NCBI RefSeq assembly: GCF_001931485.1 | Contig: NZ_MSDV01000075.1 | Coordinates: forward strand, 62,001 to 126,000 | DNA from: Burkholderia sp. SRS-W-2-2016 | Lineage (GTDB): Bacteria; Pseudomonadota; Gammaproteobacteria; Burkholderiales; Burkholderiaceae | Direction of reading: 5' to 3' | Length of the DNA stretch: 64,000 nucleotides | Part shown: positions 1-7,809 of the stretch, one piece after another | How the letters are laid out: every line of letters starts with the position of its first letter | Position numbering within the stretch: the first letter of the stretch is position 1 | Made by a program: the position numbers and the translations under genes | The notes under the pieces: generated by a model | Seen by the model: only the letters and a program-made list of their open reading frames with translations | Told to the model about the DNA's origin: nothing | Databases searched by the model: none

Positions 1-20
1 AATCTCAGCGACCAACGAGC

Positions 21-845
21 GTGGACCTCAACATCTTGCGGGCGCTTCCGCGCCCCCTTCCGTCATTGCACAGCGGCGACCTCGCCGGCACCGCCCCGTC
101 GTTGCGGCAGCGCAATCGCGTGCTGCAGGGTCTCGCGAACCGCGAATTCACGCTCGCGTACCAGCCTATCGTCGACGCGCGCGGCGCCTCGGCGGTCGGG
201 GCCGAAGCGCTGCTGCGCTGGCACCATCCGGAGCGCGGCTGGCTGCGGCCCGGCGCGTTCATTCAGACCCTCGAGCAGGACCCCGCCATCGCGTGGGAAG
301 CCACCGCGTTCGTCGTCAAGCAAATCGCCGCCGACCTGAGCGCGCTGCCGGCAACCCGCCGCAACGGCTTCGTGTCGTTCAATGTCTATCCGTCGCAACT
401 GCTCGGCGGCAAGCTCCGTCAATTGCTCGAAAGCCACTATCTCGCGCGCGGCCATGCGCCCGAGGCGTTGCTGATCGAGTTGCTCGAAACCGAACCGCAG
501 CCGCTGTGCGACGGCCTCGTCGAAGAAATCCGCCGGCTGCGCGCGCTGGGCTTCAGGATCGCGATCGACGATTTCGGTTGCGGCTCCTGGAGCCTGCTGG
601 ACCTCGCCCGCATCGAGGTCGACGCGGTCAAGCTCGCGCGCGAACTGCTGCTGCACGTGCCCGCCGTGGGCTCAGCGACCGAGATCATGCTCGGAGCGTT
701 GCGCATTCTCGACGGCCTGGGCACGCAGGCGATCATCGAAGGCGTCGAGACGCCCGAGCAGGCCGCGTGGGTCGCCGCGATCCCGCGGGCCTGGGCGCAG
801 GGCTATGCGTTCTCGCGGCCACAACCGGGGCTGCCGAAGCTGTAG
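21..845 (+). CDS. EAL-domain cyclic-di-GMP phosphodiesterase (possibly 5'-truncated by window)
   Basis: This is a stand-alone EAL domain of 274 residues that should hydrolyse cyclic di-GMP in the cytoplasm. The expected catalytic motifs are all visible in order: EALLRW at about residue 62, FNVYPSQL with its metal-binding Asn, a Glu in IELLETE, the DDFGCG loop, a Lys in VDAVKLAR, EGVET, and QGY near the end. The domain therefore looks active. No GGDEF, PAS or membrane segment is seen. The start chosen is GTG at 21, but the frame stays open to the window edge, so a longer N-terminus carrying a sensor domain is possible. No partner gene is evident downstream. Confidence 0.85.
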   Translation: MDLNILRALPRPLPSLHSGDLAGTAPSLRQRNRVLQGLANREFTLAYQPIVDARGASAVGAEALLRWHHPERGWLRPGAFIQTLEQDPAIAWEATAFVVKQIAADLSALPATRRNGFVSFNVYPSQLLGGKLRQLLESHYLARGHAPEALLIELLETEPQPLCDGLVEEIRRLRALGFRIAIDDFGCGSWSLLDLARIEVDAVKLARELLLHVPAVGSATEIMLGALRILDGLGTQAIIEGVETPEQAAWVAAIPRAWAQGYAFSRPQPGLPKL

Positions 846-1045
846 CGGGACCACTCCTTGCAGGGCAACACTACCGGCCGATTCATGTCGGCGGCTGGCT
901 TGCGCGCGAAACAATGGATCGGAGTTCTGAACGTAATCCGCCCGCCATGTCGCGCTGCTAGAATCAGCCGGCGTCGGCGGCCGCTCATGCGCCGCTCAGC
1001 GGTCATCTGCCCGCCTTCTCTTCGCCCCCGCTCCCGGAGATCAGC

Positions 1046-1480
1046 ATGGAAATCCAGCCCTATCTTTTCTTCAATGGCCGTTGTGAGGAAGCCATTGCGT
1101 TCTATCGTTCGGCACTCGACGCGCAGGAGCTGATGAAGTTGCGCATGAAAGACGCGCCGCCGAATCCGGCGAGGCCTGTGCCGCCCGAACACGCGGACAA
1201 GATCATGCATGCGACGCTCGTCGTCGGCAGCACGCACGTGCTGATGTCGGATGGCGATTGCGGCGAGGGCGGCAACACGGTGCATGCGGGCTTCAGCCTG
1301 TCGGTCACCGTCGACGATCGCGCGGCCGGCGAGAAATATTTCAATGCGCTGGCGGACGGCGGGCAAGTCATGATGCCGTTCCAGCAGACGTTCTGGACCA
1401 GCGGCTTCGGCATGTTGACCGACCGCTTCGGCGTGCCGTGGATGGTCAACGTGCGGGATCAGCAAGCCGCGCCGAAGTAG
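1046..1480 (+). CDS. PhnB-like VOC (glyoxalase-fold) protein
   Basis: The 144-residue product begins with YLFFNGRCEEAIAFYRSAL, which is the hallmark start of the PhnB / 3-demethylubiquinone-9 3-methyltransferase-like branch of the vicinal oxygen chelate superfamily. The C-terminal part (GFGMLTDRFGVPWMVN) is also typical. Length fits the family, around 140 residues. The ATG follows a GGAGA at about 1036-1040. These proteins are cytoplasmic dimers and most have no proven substrate, so no reaction is assigned. The gene appears to be monocistronic. Confidence 0.85.
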   Translation: MEIQPYLFFNGRCEEAIAFYRSALDAQELMKLRMKDAPPNPARPVPPEHADKIMHATLVVGSTHVLMSDGDCGEGGNTVHAGFSLSVTVDDRAAGEKYFNALADGGQVMMPFQQTFWTSGFGMLTDRFGVPWMVNVRDQQAAPK

Positions 1481-1519
1481 TCTTCGCGATTTCGGCCGCC
1501 AGGGATCGAACCGTCAGTC

Positions 1520-1810
1520 CTACTGCGTCGACGACGCGCCGCTCGCCGGCGTGCCGTGCACCGCCGCCGCGCCGCTGACCGCCGGCGTCGCGCTGGCCGC
1601 CGCACCCGCCCCGCTGTTCGCGCGATTGGCCGCATCGCTGTCGCCCGGCGTGCCCCTCGCGCTCGCCGAATTGCTCATGACGCCGCTGCTGCCCTGACTC
1701 AGCGGCTGCCGGCCGATATACGCGGACCCGCGTGCCTGCCGCGCGCTGACACCTCGTGATACGCCCCAGCCTCCGCCGCCCTGTCCGGCTTGCTCCGCCG
1801 TCCATGTCAC
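1520..1810 (-). CDS. small Ala/Ser/Gly-rich hypothetical protein
   Basis: This frame of about 96 codons fills the gap between two plus-strand genes. The predicted product has a Gly-rich segment (GQGGGGWG), a more ordinary stretch (GSAYIGRQPLSQGSSGVMSN) and a low-complexity Ala/Ser/Gly tail ending in GASSTQ. No family is recognised and no signal peptide is evident. The start is uncertain: GTG at 1810 is used because residues before it look non-coding, and there is no convincing ribosome binding site. Overlapping frames in this GC-rich stretch look worse, but the call remains weak. Confidence 0.33.
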   Translation of the reverse strand: MTWTAEQAGQGGGGWGVSRGVSARQARGSAYIGRQPLSQGSSGVMSNSASARGTPGDSDAANRANSGAGAAASATPAVSGAAAVHGTPASGASSTQ

Positions 1811-1968
1811 GGGCCGCCCACTATGGCAATAAGCGCACGGACACGCTAGAGTTGCCGACAAACACGGCAGGCGACCCGCCCGCGCCCGTGCAGGCAAGGT
1901 TTTGCGTAGTGAGTCACAACTCGTAAGTCAAACGAATTGAATAACGCCGCACTGCCAAGGGGCAAATA

Positions 1969-3381
1969 ATGACGCCACCCGAAACACTCGCCGATCGCAG
2001 CGCGCACGGCCGCACCGCCCGTAAGAACACCCCCCGCAGCGCCCATGTCGCAATCGGCAACGTCGATCGCGATCCGGTACGGCTGCTGCGCGAAAGCAGC
2101 CGCGGCCGCGTGTCGACGCTGGTGCCGCTGCGCTACGGCCGCATGCTCGCGTCGCCGTTCACGTTCTTTCGCGGCAGCGCGATCATTCAGGCGCACGATC
2201 TCGCGGGCACCGCGAACAGCGGCTTTCACTTCCAGATCTGCGGCGACTGCCATCTGATGAATTTCGGCGGTTTCGCGACGCCCGAGCGCTCGCTCGTGTT
2301 CGACATCAACGACTTCGACGAGACCGCGGTCGGCCCGTGGGAATGGGACCTGAAACGCCTGACCGCGAGTCTCTACATCGCCGTCCGGCATCTCGGCCAC
2401 GGCGACCGGCTCGCCGACGAGGTCGTCGCGGAGGCGGTGATGAGCTATCAGCACTGGACCGCCGAGTACTCGGAGATGAGCCCGCTCGAACTGTGGTGCG
2501 AACTGATCACGTTCGCGCGCCTGGAAGAACTGTCGCCGACCGCGGATGCGCGCAGCCGGATCCGCGACGGCATCTCGCGCGCGTCGCGCCGCACCCACGA
2601 AACGATCCTGCCGAAGCTCGCGAGCCGCCGCGAAGGGATCTGGCAGATTCGCGACGTGCCGCCGACCGTGTTCCACGTGCACGGCAAAAACACGCTGTTT
2701 ACGCACGACGACGACTGGCTCGGCCTCGGCGACTGGCGCACGCTGATGCAGCCGCTCTACGAGAGCTATCTGCGATCGCTCGGCACAGTGCGCCGTACGC
2801 TGCTCGATCACTTCACGATGCACGACATGGCGTTCAAGGTGGTCGGGGTCGGCAGCGTCGGCACGCGTTGCCTGATTTTGCTGATGGTCGATCAGCACGA
2901 GAAACCGTTGTTCATCCAGTTCAAGGAGGCGTCGACTTCGGTCGTGTCGCGCTTCTTCAAGTCGCGTGGGCCGAAGCATCAGGGGCAGCGCGTGGTCGAC
3001 GGACAGCAGTTGATGCAGGGCGCGAGCGATCCGTTCCTCGGCTGGACCACCGGCCCGTTCGGACGCGCGATCTACGGCCGCCAGCTGCGCGACATGAAAA
3101 TCTCGGCGACCCTCGAGCTGTTCGCGAAGGAGACCTTCAAGCAATACGCGGCCGTGTGCGGCTGGGTGCTCGCGCGTGCCCACGCGAAAGCGGGCGGCGT
3201 CGCGACCGAGATCGACGGCTATCTCGGCAATGGCGATCAGATGACCGAAGCGCTGGTGCTGTACTCGCGCGCATACGCCGACCAGGTCGAGCAGGATTAC
3301 GAACGATTCCGCGACGCCTGCCGCAGCGGCCGGCTCGAAGCGCGCACCGACGCGGACATGGCGGCCGACTTCGTCGCGTGA
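1969..3381 (+). CDS. DUF2252 family protein
   Basis: The 470-residue product matches the DUF2252 family, a group with a kinase-like fold and no established reaction. Recognisable pieces are FFRGSA (about residue 68), CGDCHLMNFGG (about 91-101), FDINDFDET (about 111-119) with acidic residues resembling a nucleotide/metal site, and ELFAKETFKQY near the C-terminus. It is soluble and has no signal peptide. The ATG at 1969 is preceded by AAGGGGC, a usable ribosome binding site. Family members in Burkholderiaceae are often single genes, as here. Confidence 0.85.
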   Translation: MTPPETLADRSAHGRTARKNTPRSAHVAIGNVDRDPVRLLRESSRGRVSTLVPLRYGRMLASPFTFFRGSAIIQAHDLAGTANSGFHFQICGDCHLMNFGGFATPERSLVFDINDFDETAVGPWEWDLKRLTASLYIAVRHLGHGDRLADEVVAEAVMSYQHWTAEYSEMSPLELWCELITFARLEELSPTADARSRIRDGISRASRRTHETILPKLASRREGIWQIRDVPPTVFHVHGKNTLFTHDDDWLGLGDWRTLMQPLYESYLRSLGTVRRTLLDHFTMHDMAFKVVGVGSVGTRCLILLMVDQHEKPLFIQFKEASTSVVSRFFKSRGPKHQGQRVVDGQQLMQGASDPFLGWTTGPFGRAIYGRQLRDMKISATLELFAKETFKQYAAVCGWVLARAHAKAGGVATEIDGYLGNGDQMTEALVLYSRAYADQVEQDYERFRDACRSGRLEARTDADMAADFVA

Positions 3382-3410
3382 GGGCGGCGGTTCGAGGTTC
3401 TCGTCGCGCG

Positions 3411-3457
3411 CGGGTTGCGGGTTCGGGTTGCGGGTTGGTTACGCGCTGATAACCCGC
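3411..3457. repeat. 13-bp tandem repeat (x2) and hairpin between convergent genes
   Basis: CGGGTTGCGGGTT occurs twice head to tail at 3411-3423 and 3424-3436 without mismatch. The second copy overlaps an inverted repeat, GCGGGTT at 3430-3436 and AACCCGC at 3451-3457. The element lies between the stop of the DUF2252 gene and the stop of the DUF190 gene, so it may act as a weak transcription end for either strand, although there is no T-tract. Confidence 0.5.
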
Positions 3458-3467
3458 TGGTTACACG

Positions 3468-3830
3468 TTAGTCGCGCGCAATGTTGACGCTGTCCGCGTC
3501 GTCGGCGCGCGGCTCGTCTTCGCCGACGACCCCGAACTCGGCCGCCGTCTTCACGTAAAACAGCTGCAGCCGCTCGGCTCGCAGCCTCTCGAACAGGCGG
3601 CGGGCTTCGTCGTTGGTCACCACCATCACGACACACAGCGGCTGATCCGCGAGTTCGAAGAAGTGCGCGGAATGAATCCGGTGATGATGGCCGATGCCCT
3701 CGCACGCCGGAATCACGGTCGCGCCGCTCAGGTCCAGTTCCCTCGCCAGACGCACGAGCCAGTCCGCGAGCGGCTTGCCGTGATGGCTGCGCGCCTGTTG
3801 GGTAAAGAAGGTGATCTGATAGCCGTGCAT
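3468..3830 (-). CDS. DUF190 (PII-like) family protein
   Basis: The 120-residue product has the DUF190 signature. The opening (MHGYQITFFTQQARSHHGKPLADWL) is followed by a strand-helix-strand segment (ATVIPACEGIGHHHRIHSAHFFELADQPLCVVMVV). The fold is related to PII signalling proteins. Family members frequently sit beside the fluoride exporter crcB, but no crcB is visible here. The start at 3830 is supported by GAGGAGGC just upstream. No ligand is proposed. Confidence 0.8.
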   Translation of the reverse strand: MHGYQITFFTQQARSHHGKPLADWLVRLARELDLSGATVIPACEGIGHHHRIHSAHFFELADQPLCVVMVVTNDEARRLFERLRAERLQLFYVKTAAEFGVVGEDEPRADDADSVNIARD

Positions 3831-3965
3831 GTCGATGCCTCCTCGATGCGGGCCGCGCCGGCAGACGCCGTGCGGCTTCGGCTGCGGCTTCGAACGGGTA
3901 TCAGTTAAGTGTAGATGTCGGCCTGCGCGAGTGCCAGGCCGAGGCCGGTTGCGGCCGAACCGCCG

Positions 3966-4748
3966 TTACTGACCGTACACGTCGAAGTCGAAATACTTCT
4001 TCGCGATGCGGTCGTAGGTGCCGTCCGTGCGCATATCGGCGATGGCCTTGTCGATTTTGGCTTGCAGTTCGGTATCTTCCTTGCGCAAACCGATCGCGGT
4101 ACCGCTGCCGAGCGTTTTCGCGTCGTACAGCGGCTTGCCGGCAAACGAAAAATCCTTGCCGCGCGCGGTGCGCAGGAAGCCGATCTCGGCCTGCACCGCG
4201 TTCTGCAACGACGCATCGATACGGCCGGCCAGCAGATCCGAATAGACCAGATCCTGGTCCTGATACGGCACGATCACCGCGCCGGCCGGCTCCCAATAGC
4301 TCTTCGCATAGGTTTCCTGAATCGAGCCCTGCTCGACGCCGATCCGCTTGCCCTTCAGCGCCGCTGGCGTCGGCTCGATCGCCGAACCCTGCTTCGCGAC
4401 CAGCCGGGTCGGAATCCGGAATACCTTCGACGAGAACGCGATCTGCGCCTGACGCGCGGGCGTCATCGACATCGTCGACAGCACGCCGTCGAATTTGCGG
4501 CCCTTCAGTGCGGGGATCATGCCGTCGAACGAATTTTCGACCCACACGCATTTCGCGTTCAGGCGCCGGCAAATCTCGTTGCCGAGATCGATATCGAAGC
4601 CGACCAGCTTGCCGTCGGCGGCTTTCGATTCGAACGGCGGATAGCTCGCGTCGACGCCGAACTTCACGGTCGACCATTCCTTGGCGATTGCGCTGCCGGA
4701 CGCGGCGGCGAGCAGCGCAATCGTCAGGGTTGCAAGCATGGCTTTCAT
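3966..4748 (-). CDS. Periplasmic amino-acid-binding protein of an ABC importer (ArgT/HisJ type)
   Basis: This 260-residue protein has a Sec signal peptide (MKAMLATLTIALLAAASGSAIA) followed by the family 3 solute-binding core: VKFGVDASYPPFESKAADGK, GFDIDLGNEICRRLNAKC, FDGMIPALKGRKFDGVLSTMSMTPAR. This matches lysine/arginine/ornithine or histidine binding proteins. It would deliver a cationic amino acid to a permease in the inner membrane, but no permease or ATPase gene adjoins it. It is therefore an orphan receptor in this window. The start is supported by AAAGGAGT. Ligand identity is inferred only from family resemblance. Confidence 0.85.
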   Translation of the reverse strand: MKAMLATLTIALLAAASGSAIAKEWSTVKFGVDASYPPFESKAADGKLVGFDIDLGNEICRRLNAKCVWVENSFDGMIPALKGRKFDGVLSTMSMTPARQAQIAFSSKVFRIPTRLVAKQGSAIEPTPAALKGKRIGVEQGSIQETYAKSYWEPAGAVIVPYQDQDLVYSDLLAGRIDASLQNAVQAEIGFLRTARGKDFSFAGKPLYDAKTLGSGTAIGLRKEDTELQAKIDKAIADMRTDGTYDRIAKKYFDFDVYGQ

Positions 4749-5329
4749 TGTTACTCCTTTACTCTTCTGATGAATGATCCGGATCGCGCGCCCCGCGCGC
4801 GAAACCCGACATTCGACCGTGATCCGCGCGTCCGCACAAATTCATTAAAAAAATCAATTCATGCGTCGCGCACATAGGAGCGGAGCGCGCGTTCGTCGCC
4901 GGTGTCATTCAGGTCGCGGCGAGCCGTCGGCGCCCACTTATCGAAAGTGGAAAGTGGCATTCCGGCGTGCCGGGAAATTGTCAAAATAAATTCCGGCAAG
5001 CGGGACGCTTTTCTCACTTCATTTAATCTGGATTTACAGTGCGATTACCATTAAAACGTAAAATCCATTCAATGCGCCGCATTAGCAAGCGAGCTGCCGT
5101 TCGAACACGACATAGCCGCGCCCGGGATCACGCAAACGGTCACTCACCGCCCCGGACGGAGCGTCATCTCAAACCACTCGCAGTGTTTTAATTCACACGA
5201 TTTTCTCTTTATTCAGGCAGCGTGTTTACATCTTCCGCGTAACCCGTAATAAACCGCCTCCCGCCGGTTGATTTGCCATAAATTGTCACTTAGAATTTTC
5301 CGCAAGGCCTCTTTCCGGAAAAAGATGAC
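4749..5329. other. AT-richer divergent intergenic region
   Basis: These 581 bp separate the divergent binding-protein gene and the antiporter operon and must hold both promoters. An imperfect inverted repeat, TTCCGGCGTGCCGGGA, lies at 4960-4975, and TTCCGGC recurs at 4991-4997. No coding frame with convincing codon use was found and no specific promoter elements can be assigned. Confidence 0.5.
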
Positions 5330-5857
5330 ATGGCTTCAAACCACGGAAAACCAGTGTCATCGTTGCTCCCCCGGGGACTCTTCGGCCTCTGGTTCGTGCT
5401 GTTCGTGATCTGGCTGATCGCCAATGCGTCGCTCGCGATCGAACCCGCGCTGGTCGGCCTCGTCATCACCTTCGTCATTGCCCACGCATTCGCATCCTCC
5501 AGCGAAGCCTGGCAGCGCCTGCGCCTGACGCCACGCGCGCTTTATCATTTCGTCGCCTATAGCGGCACCTTCGTCGTCGAACTCGTGCGCGCCAATCTGA
5601 ACATGATGGCGTACGTGTACTCGCCGCACATCAATATCAGACCCGGCATCGTCAAGGTGCGTACCCGTCTGCAAACGCCGCTCGGCCGTCTCGCGCTCAC
5701 CAATTCGATCGCGCTCACGCCCGGTTCGCTGGTGATGGACATTCGCGACGACGTGCTGTTCATCCACTGGCTCGACGTCAAAACCACCGATATCGACGCC
5801 GCCACCGGAGCGCTCGTCGCCCCGTTCGAAAAGCATCTGGAGAAAGTCTTTGGCTGA
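5330..5857 (+). CDS. mnhE: Mrp-type antiporter subunit E
   Basis: The 175-residue membrane protein carries the MnhE/MrpE pattern. There are two to three N-terminal hydrophobic segments, then NLNMMAYVYSPHINIRPGIVKVRTRLQT and the conserved LANSIxLTPGSL-type motif (here LTNSIALTPGSLVMDI), and a cytoplasmic tail. It is the first gene of a tightly packed antiporter operon running to 10901. In Mrp complexes subunit E is a membrane scaffold needed for assembly. The ATG at 5330 follows GGAAAAAG. Its 3' end overlaps the next gene by 8 bp. Confidence 0.9.
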   Translation: MASNHGKPVSSLLPRGLFGLWFVLFVIWLIANASLAIEPALVGLVITFVIAHAFASSSEAWQRLRLTPRALYHFVAYSGTFVVELVRANLNMMAYVYSPHINIRPGIVKVRTRLQTPLGRLALTNSIALTPGSLVMDIRDDVLFIHWLDVKTTDIDAATGALVAPFEKHLEKVFG

Positions 5858-6110
5858 GATCATGCTCCGGATCGCCGCCGCGCTGATCTTCCTCGCGATC
5901 CTGTTCGGCGTGATCCGGCTCGTGCTCGGCAAGACCCTCGTCGACCGCATCGTCGCGATCGACATGCTGACGGTCATCTCGCTGTCGCTGATCGCGCTGT
6001 ACGCGCAGATCTCCGGCCGTTTCGTCTATATCGACGTCGCGCTGGTGTACGGACTGCTTAGCTTTCTCGCGGTGCTGGCCGTCGCGCGCTTTCTCGAAAG
6101 GGGGCTCTGA
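5850..6110 (+). CDS. mnhF: Mrp-type antiporter subunit F
   Basis: The 86-residue product has three predicted membrane helices and the MnhF motif GKTLVDRIVAIDMLTVISLSL, with the conserved Asp in the second helix that is implicated in cation or proton movement. A TTG at 5850 is chosen because GGAG lies seven bases upstream. ATG at 5862 would give a product four residues shorter but lacks a ribosome binding site. It overlaps mnhE, indicating translational coupling. Start uncertainty does not affect the family call. Confidence 0.88.
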   Translation: MAEIMLRIAAALIFLAILFGVIRLVLGKTLVDRIVAIDMLTVISLSLIALYAQISGRFVYIDVALVYGLLSFLAVLAVARFLERGL

Positions 6111-6113
6111 GCG

Positions 6114-6356
6114 ATGCTCGAACTGCTCCTGTTGCTGATGTGCGCGAGCATCCTCGTGAGCGGCATTCTCGCGATATTCCTGAAAAATCTGCTGGCCGCG
6201 ATGGTCAGCTCGGGACTCGCGAGCCTGTTCGCCGCAGTCGCGTTCCTGCTGCTGGCCGCGCCCGACGTCGCGATGGCGGAGGCCGCGATCGGCTCGGGAC
6301 TCGCGACCTTCATCTTTCTGTACGCAATCCGCAAAACCGGTTACCAGAAGGGCTAG
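6114..6356 (+). CDS. MbhD/DUF4040-like subunit, equivalent to part of the MrpA C-terminus
   Basis: This 80-residue, three-helix protein (LVSGILAIFLKNLLAAMVSSG, APDVAMAEAAIGSGLATFIFLYAIRK) matches the DUF4040 module. In canonical Mrp systems that module lies in the C-terminal extension of MrpA; in energy-converting hydrogenases (Mbh) it is the separate subunit MbhD. Here it is a separate gene placed between subunits F and G, three bases after mnhF. The Lys and Glu that line the proposed ion path in MrpA (K in FLKNLL, E in MAEAAIG) are present. The role in cation/proton exchange is inferred from this equivalence. Confidence 0.82.
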   Translation: MLELLLLLMCASILVSGILAIFLKNLLAAMVSSGLASLFAAVAFLLLAAPDVAMAEAAIGSGLATFIFLYAIRKTGYQKG

Positions 6357-6359
6357 CGC

Positions 6360-6704
6360 ATGCTCGAACTGATCGGCAGCAGCTTCATCCTGGTGGGCGC
6401 GGTCTTTCTGTTCTCCGCCGGCCTCGGGCTGCTGCGCATGCCGGACGCGTACACGCGTATCCAGGCCGGCACCAAGGCGTCAACGCTCGGCAACATGCTG
6501 GTGCTGATCGGTCTCGCGTTCTATCACCCGAGCTGGACCTTCCGGCTGATCCTGCTGATCTATTTCGTGCTGGTGACCAATCCGGTGTCGTCGCATGCGT
6601 TGTCGCGCGCGGCGTGGCTGATCCGTACGCCGATGAGCGCATCCACCGTAGTCGACGCGCTCGCCGACGAACAGGAGCGCGACGCTCAGGAGACCCAATC
6701 ATGA
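6360..6704 (+). CDS. mnhG: Mrp-type antiporter subunit G
   Basis: The 114-residue product shows the MnhG pattern: a first helix (SFILVGAVFLFSAGLGLLRM), then PDAYTRIQAGTKASTLGNMLVLIGL and a third helix with FVLVTNPVSSHALSRAAW. Subunit G is a small three-helix protein of the Mrp membrane arm. The C-terminal tail is charged and probably cytoplasmic. It starts three bases after the previous gene and its stop overlaps the start of the next gene by four bases. Confidence 0.9.
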   Translation: MLELIGSSFILVGAVFLFSAGLGLLRMPDAYTRIQAGTKASTLGNMLVLIGLAFYHPSWTFRLILLIYFVLVTNPVSSHALSRAAWLIRTPMSASTVVDALADEQERDAQETQS

Positions 6705-7417
6705 TGCGTCGCGCGGCCGCTCTATTGACGGTGCTGCTGTTCGCGGTGGTGTTCTGGCGAATGGTCGGCGGCTATACCGAGTTGCAGGCGCTGCGGCCGC
6801 TCGCCGAGTACTACGTGCTCAGAGGGCCGCTCGATCTCGGCGCGCCGAACATCGTGACCGCGATCCTGATCACCTATCGCGGCTTCGACACGCTCGGCGA
6901 AGTGGCGGTGCTGTTCATGGTCGCGGCGAGCGTCGGCGTGCTGCTGAAAGAGGAAAGCAGCGCGAGCGCCGCGGCGCCGGCCGACGACTCGACGCCCGCG
7001 ACCGCGCCCACGCGCCGCCCGGCCGGCGAAATCGTCCACACCGGCAAGCAGGTGCTGCTGCCGATGATCTTCACGTTCGGCGCCTACGTGATCGTCAACG
7101 GCCATCTGTCGGCGGGCGGCGGCTTCCAGGGCGGCGCGATCGTCGCATCGGCGGTGATGCTGATGCTGCTCGCGCGGCCCCGCTCGACGCTGAACGTCGC
7201 GCTGCTGAGCGTGGTCGAGTCGCTCGCCGGCGTGATCTATGTGTGTATCGGCATTCTCGGGCTGGTGCTGGCGGGCGGCTTTCTCGACGCGCGCTTTTTG
7301 CCGCGCGGCGAGTTCGGCGCGTTCTTCAGCGCCGGCGCGATTCCGCTGATTTCCGCGCTGCTCGGGATCAAGGTCGGCGCGGAATTGAGCGTCATCATCG
7401 ACCGGTTCAGAAGCTGA
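6701..7417 (+). CDS. mnhB: Fused MbhE-like / MnhB antiporter subunit
   Basis: The 238-residue protein joins two modules. Residues about 1-90 contain APNIVTAILITYRGFDTLGEVAVLF, which corresponds to the MbhE segment normally found at the very end of MrpA. Residues about 110-238 are the MnhB domain, with four helices and the motif GGGFQGGAIVASAVMLM. An Ala/Pro/Thr-rich linker of about 25 residues (around 90-112) separates them. ATG at 6701 overlaps the mnhG stop by four bases and is preceded by CAGGAGA. In the MrpABCDEFG arrangement these modules belong to different polypeptides, so this is a domain reassortment. Confidence 0.87.
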   Translation: MMRRAAALLTVLLFAVVFWRMVGGYTELQALRPLAEYYVLRGPLDLGAPNIVTAILITYRGFDTLGEVAVLFMVAASVGVLLKEESSASAAAPADDSTPATAPTRRPAGEIVHTGKQVLLPMIFTFGAYVIVNGHLSAGGGFQGGAIVASAVMLMLLARPRSTLNVALLSVVESLAGVIYVCIGILGLVLAGGFLDARFLPRGEFGAFFSAGAIPLISALLGIKVGAELSVIIDRFRS

Positions 7418-7434
7418 CAACAGGAGAACCGCAC

Positions 7435-7809
7435 ATGAGCACCGGCTTACCGGTTTCGACGATCCTGCTGATCACCGGCTTCTGTCTGTCGCTGATCGGC
7501 CTGTGGGGGATGCTGACCCACCGCAATATTCTGCGCATCATCATCGGCTTCGCGGTGATCGACACCGGGCTGCACATCGTGATGGTCGCGACCGGCTACA
7601 TCACCGGCGGCACCGCGCCGATCATCGACGCCGCGCTCGGCAAAAACGCCGCCCTTCATCGCGCGATCGACCCGATTCCGTCCGCGCTGGTGGTAACCGC
7701 GATCGTGATCGGGCTGTCGGTCACCGCGATCATGCTGTCGTTCGCGATCCGTCTTTACGCCGCCAAAAAGACCCTTTCCATCGACGCCTTCACCGAGTCG
7801 AAATGGTAG
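7435..7809 (+). CDS. mnhC: Mrp-type antiporter subunit C (NuoK-like)
   Basis: The 124-residue protein is a three-helix NuoK/MnhC homologue: ILLITGFCLSLIGLWGMLTHRNILRIIIGFAVIDTGLHIVMV, then PIPSALVVTAIVIGLSVTAIMLSFAIRLY. It is related to complex I subunit K and completes the proton path beside the large antiporter subunit. The ATG at 7435 follows CAGGAGAA, so the coding region is much shorter than the open frame that runs into mnhB. Its stop overlaps the next start. Confidence 0.9.
   Translation: MSTGLPVSTILLITGFCLSLIGLWGMLTHRNILRIIIGFAVIDTGLHIVMVATGYITGGTAPIIDAALGKNAALHRAIDPIPSALVVTAIVIGLSVTAIMLSFAIRLYAAKKTLSIDAFTESKW

Noticed and set aside
1846..3183. Long minus-strand open frame opposite the DUF2252 gene
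   Set aside because: Its product is rich in Arg, His and Ala with no domain, and the plus strand encodes a clear DUF2252 protein; it is a GC-driven shadow.
4960..4997. Inverted repeat as terminator
   Set aside because: It lies upstream of both divergent genes, so nothing would end there; a protein site is more likely.
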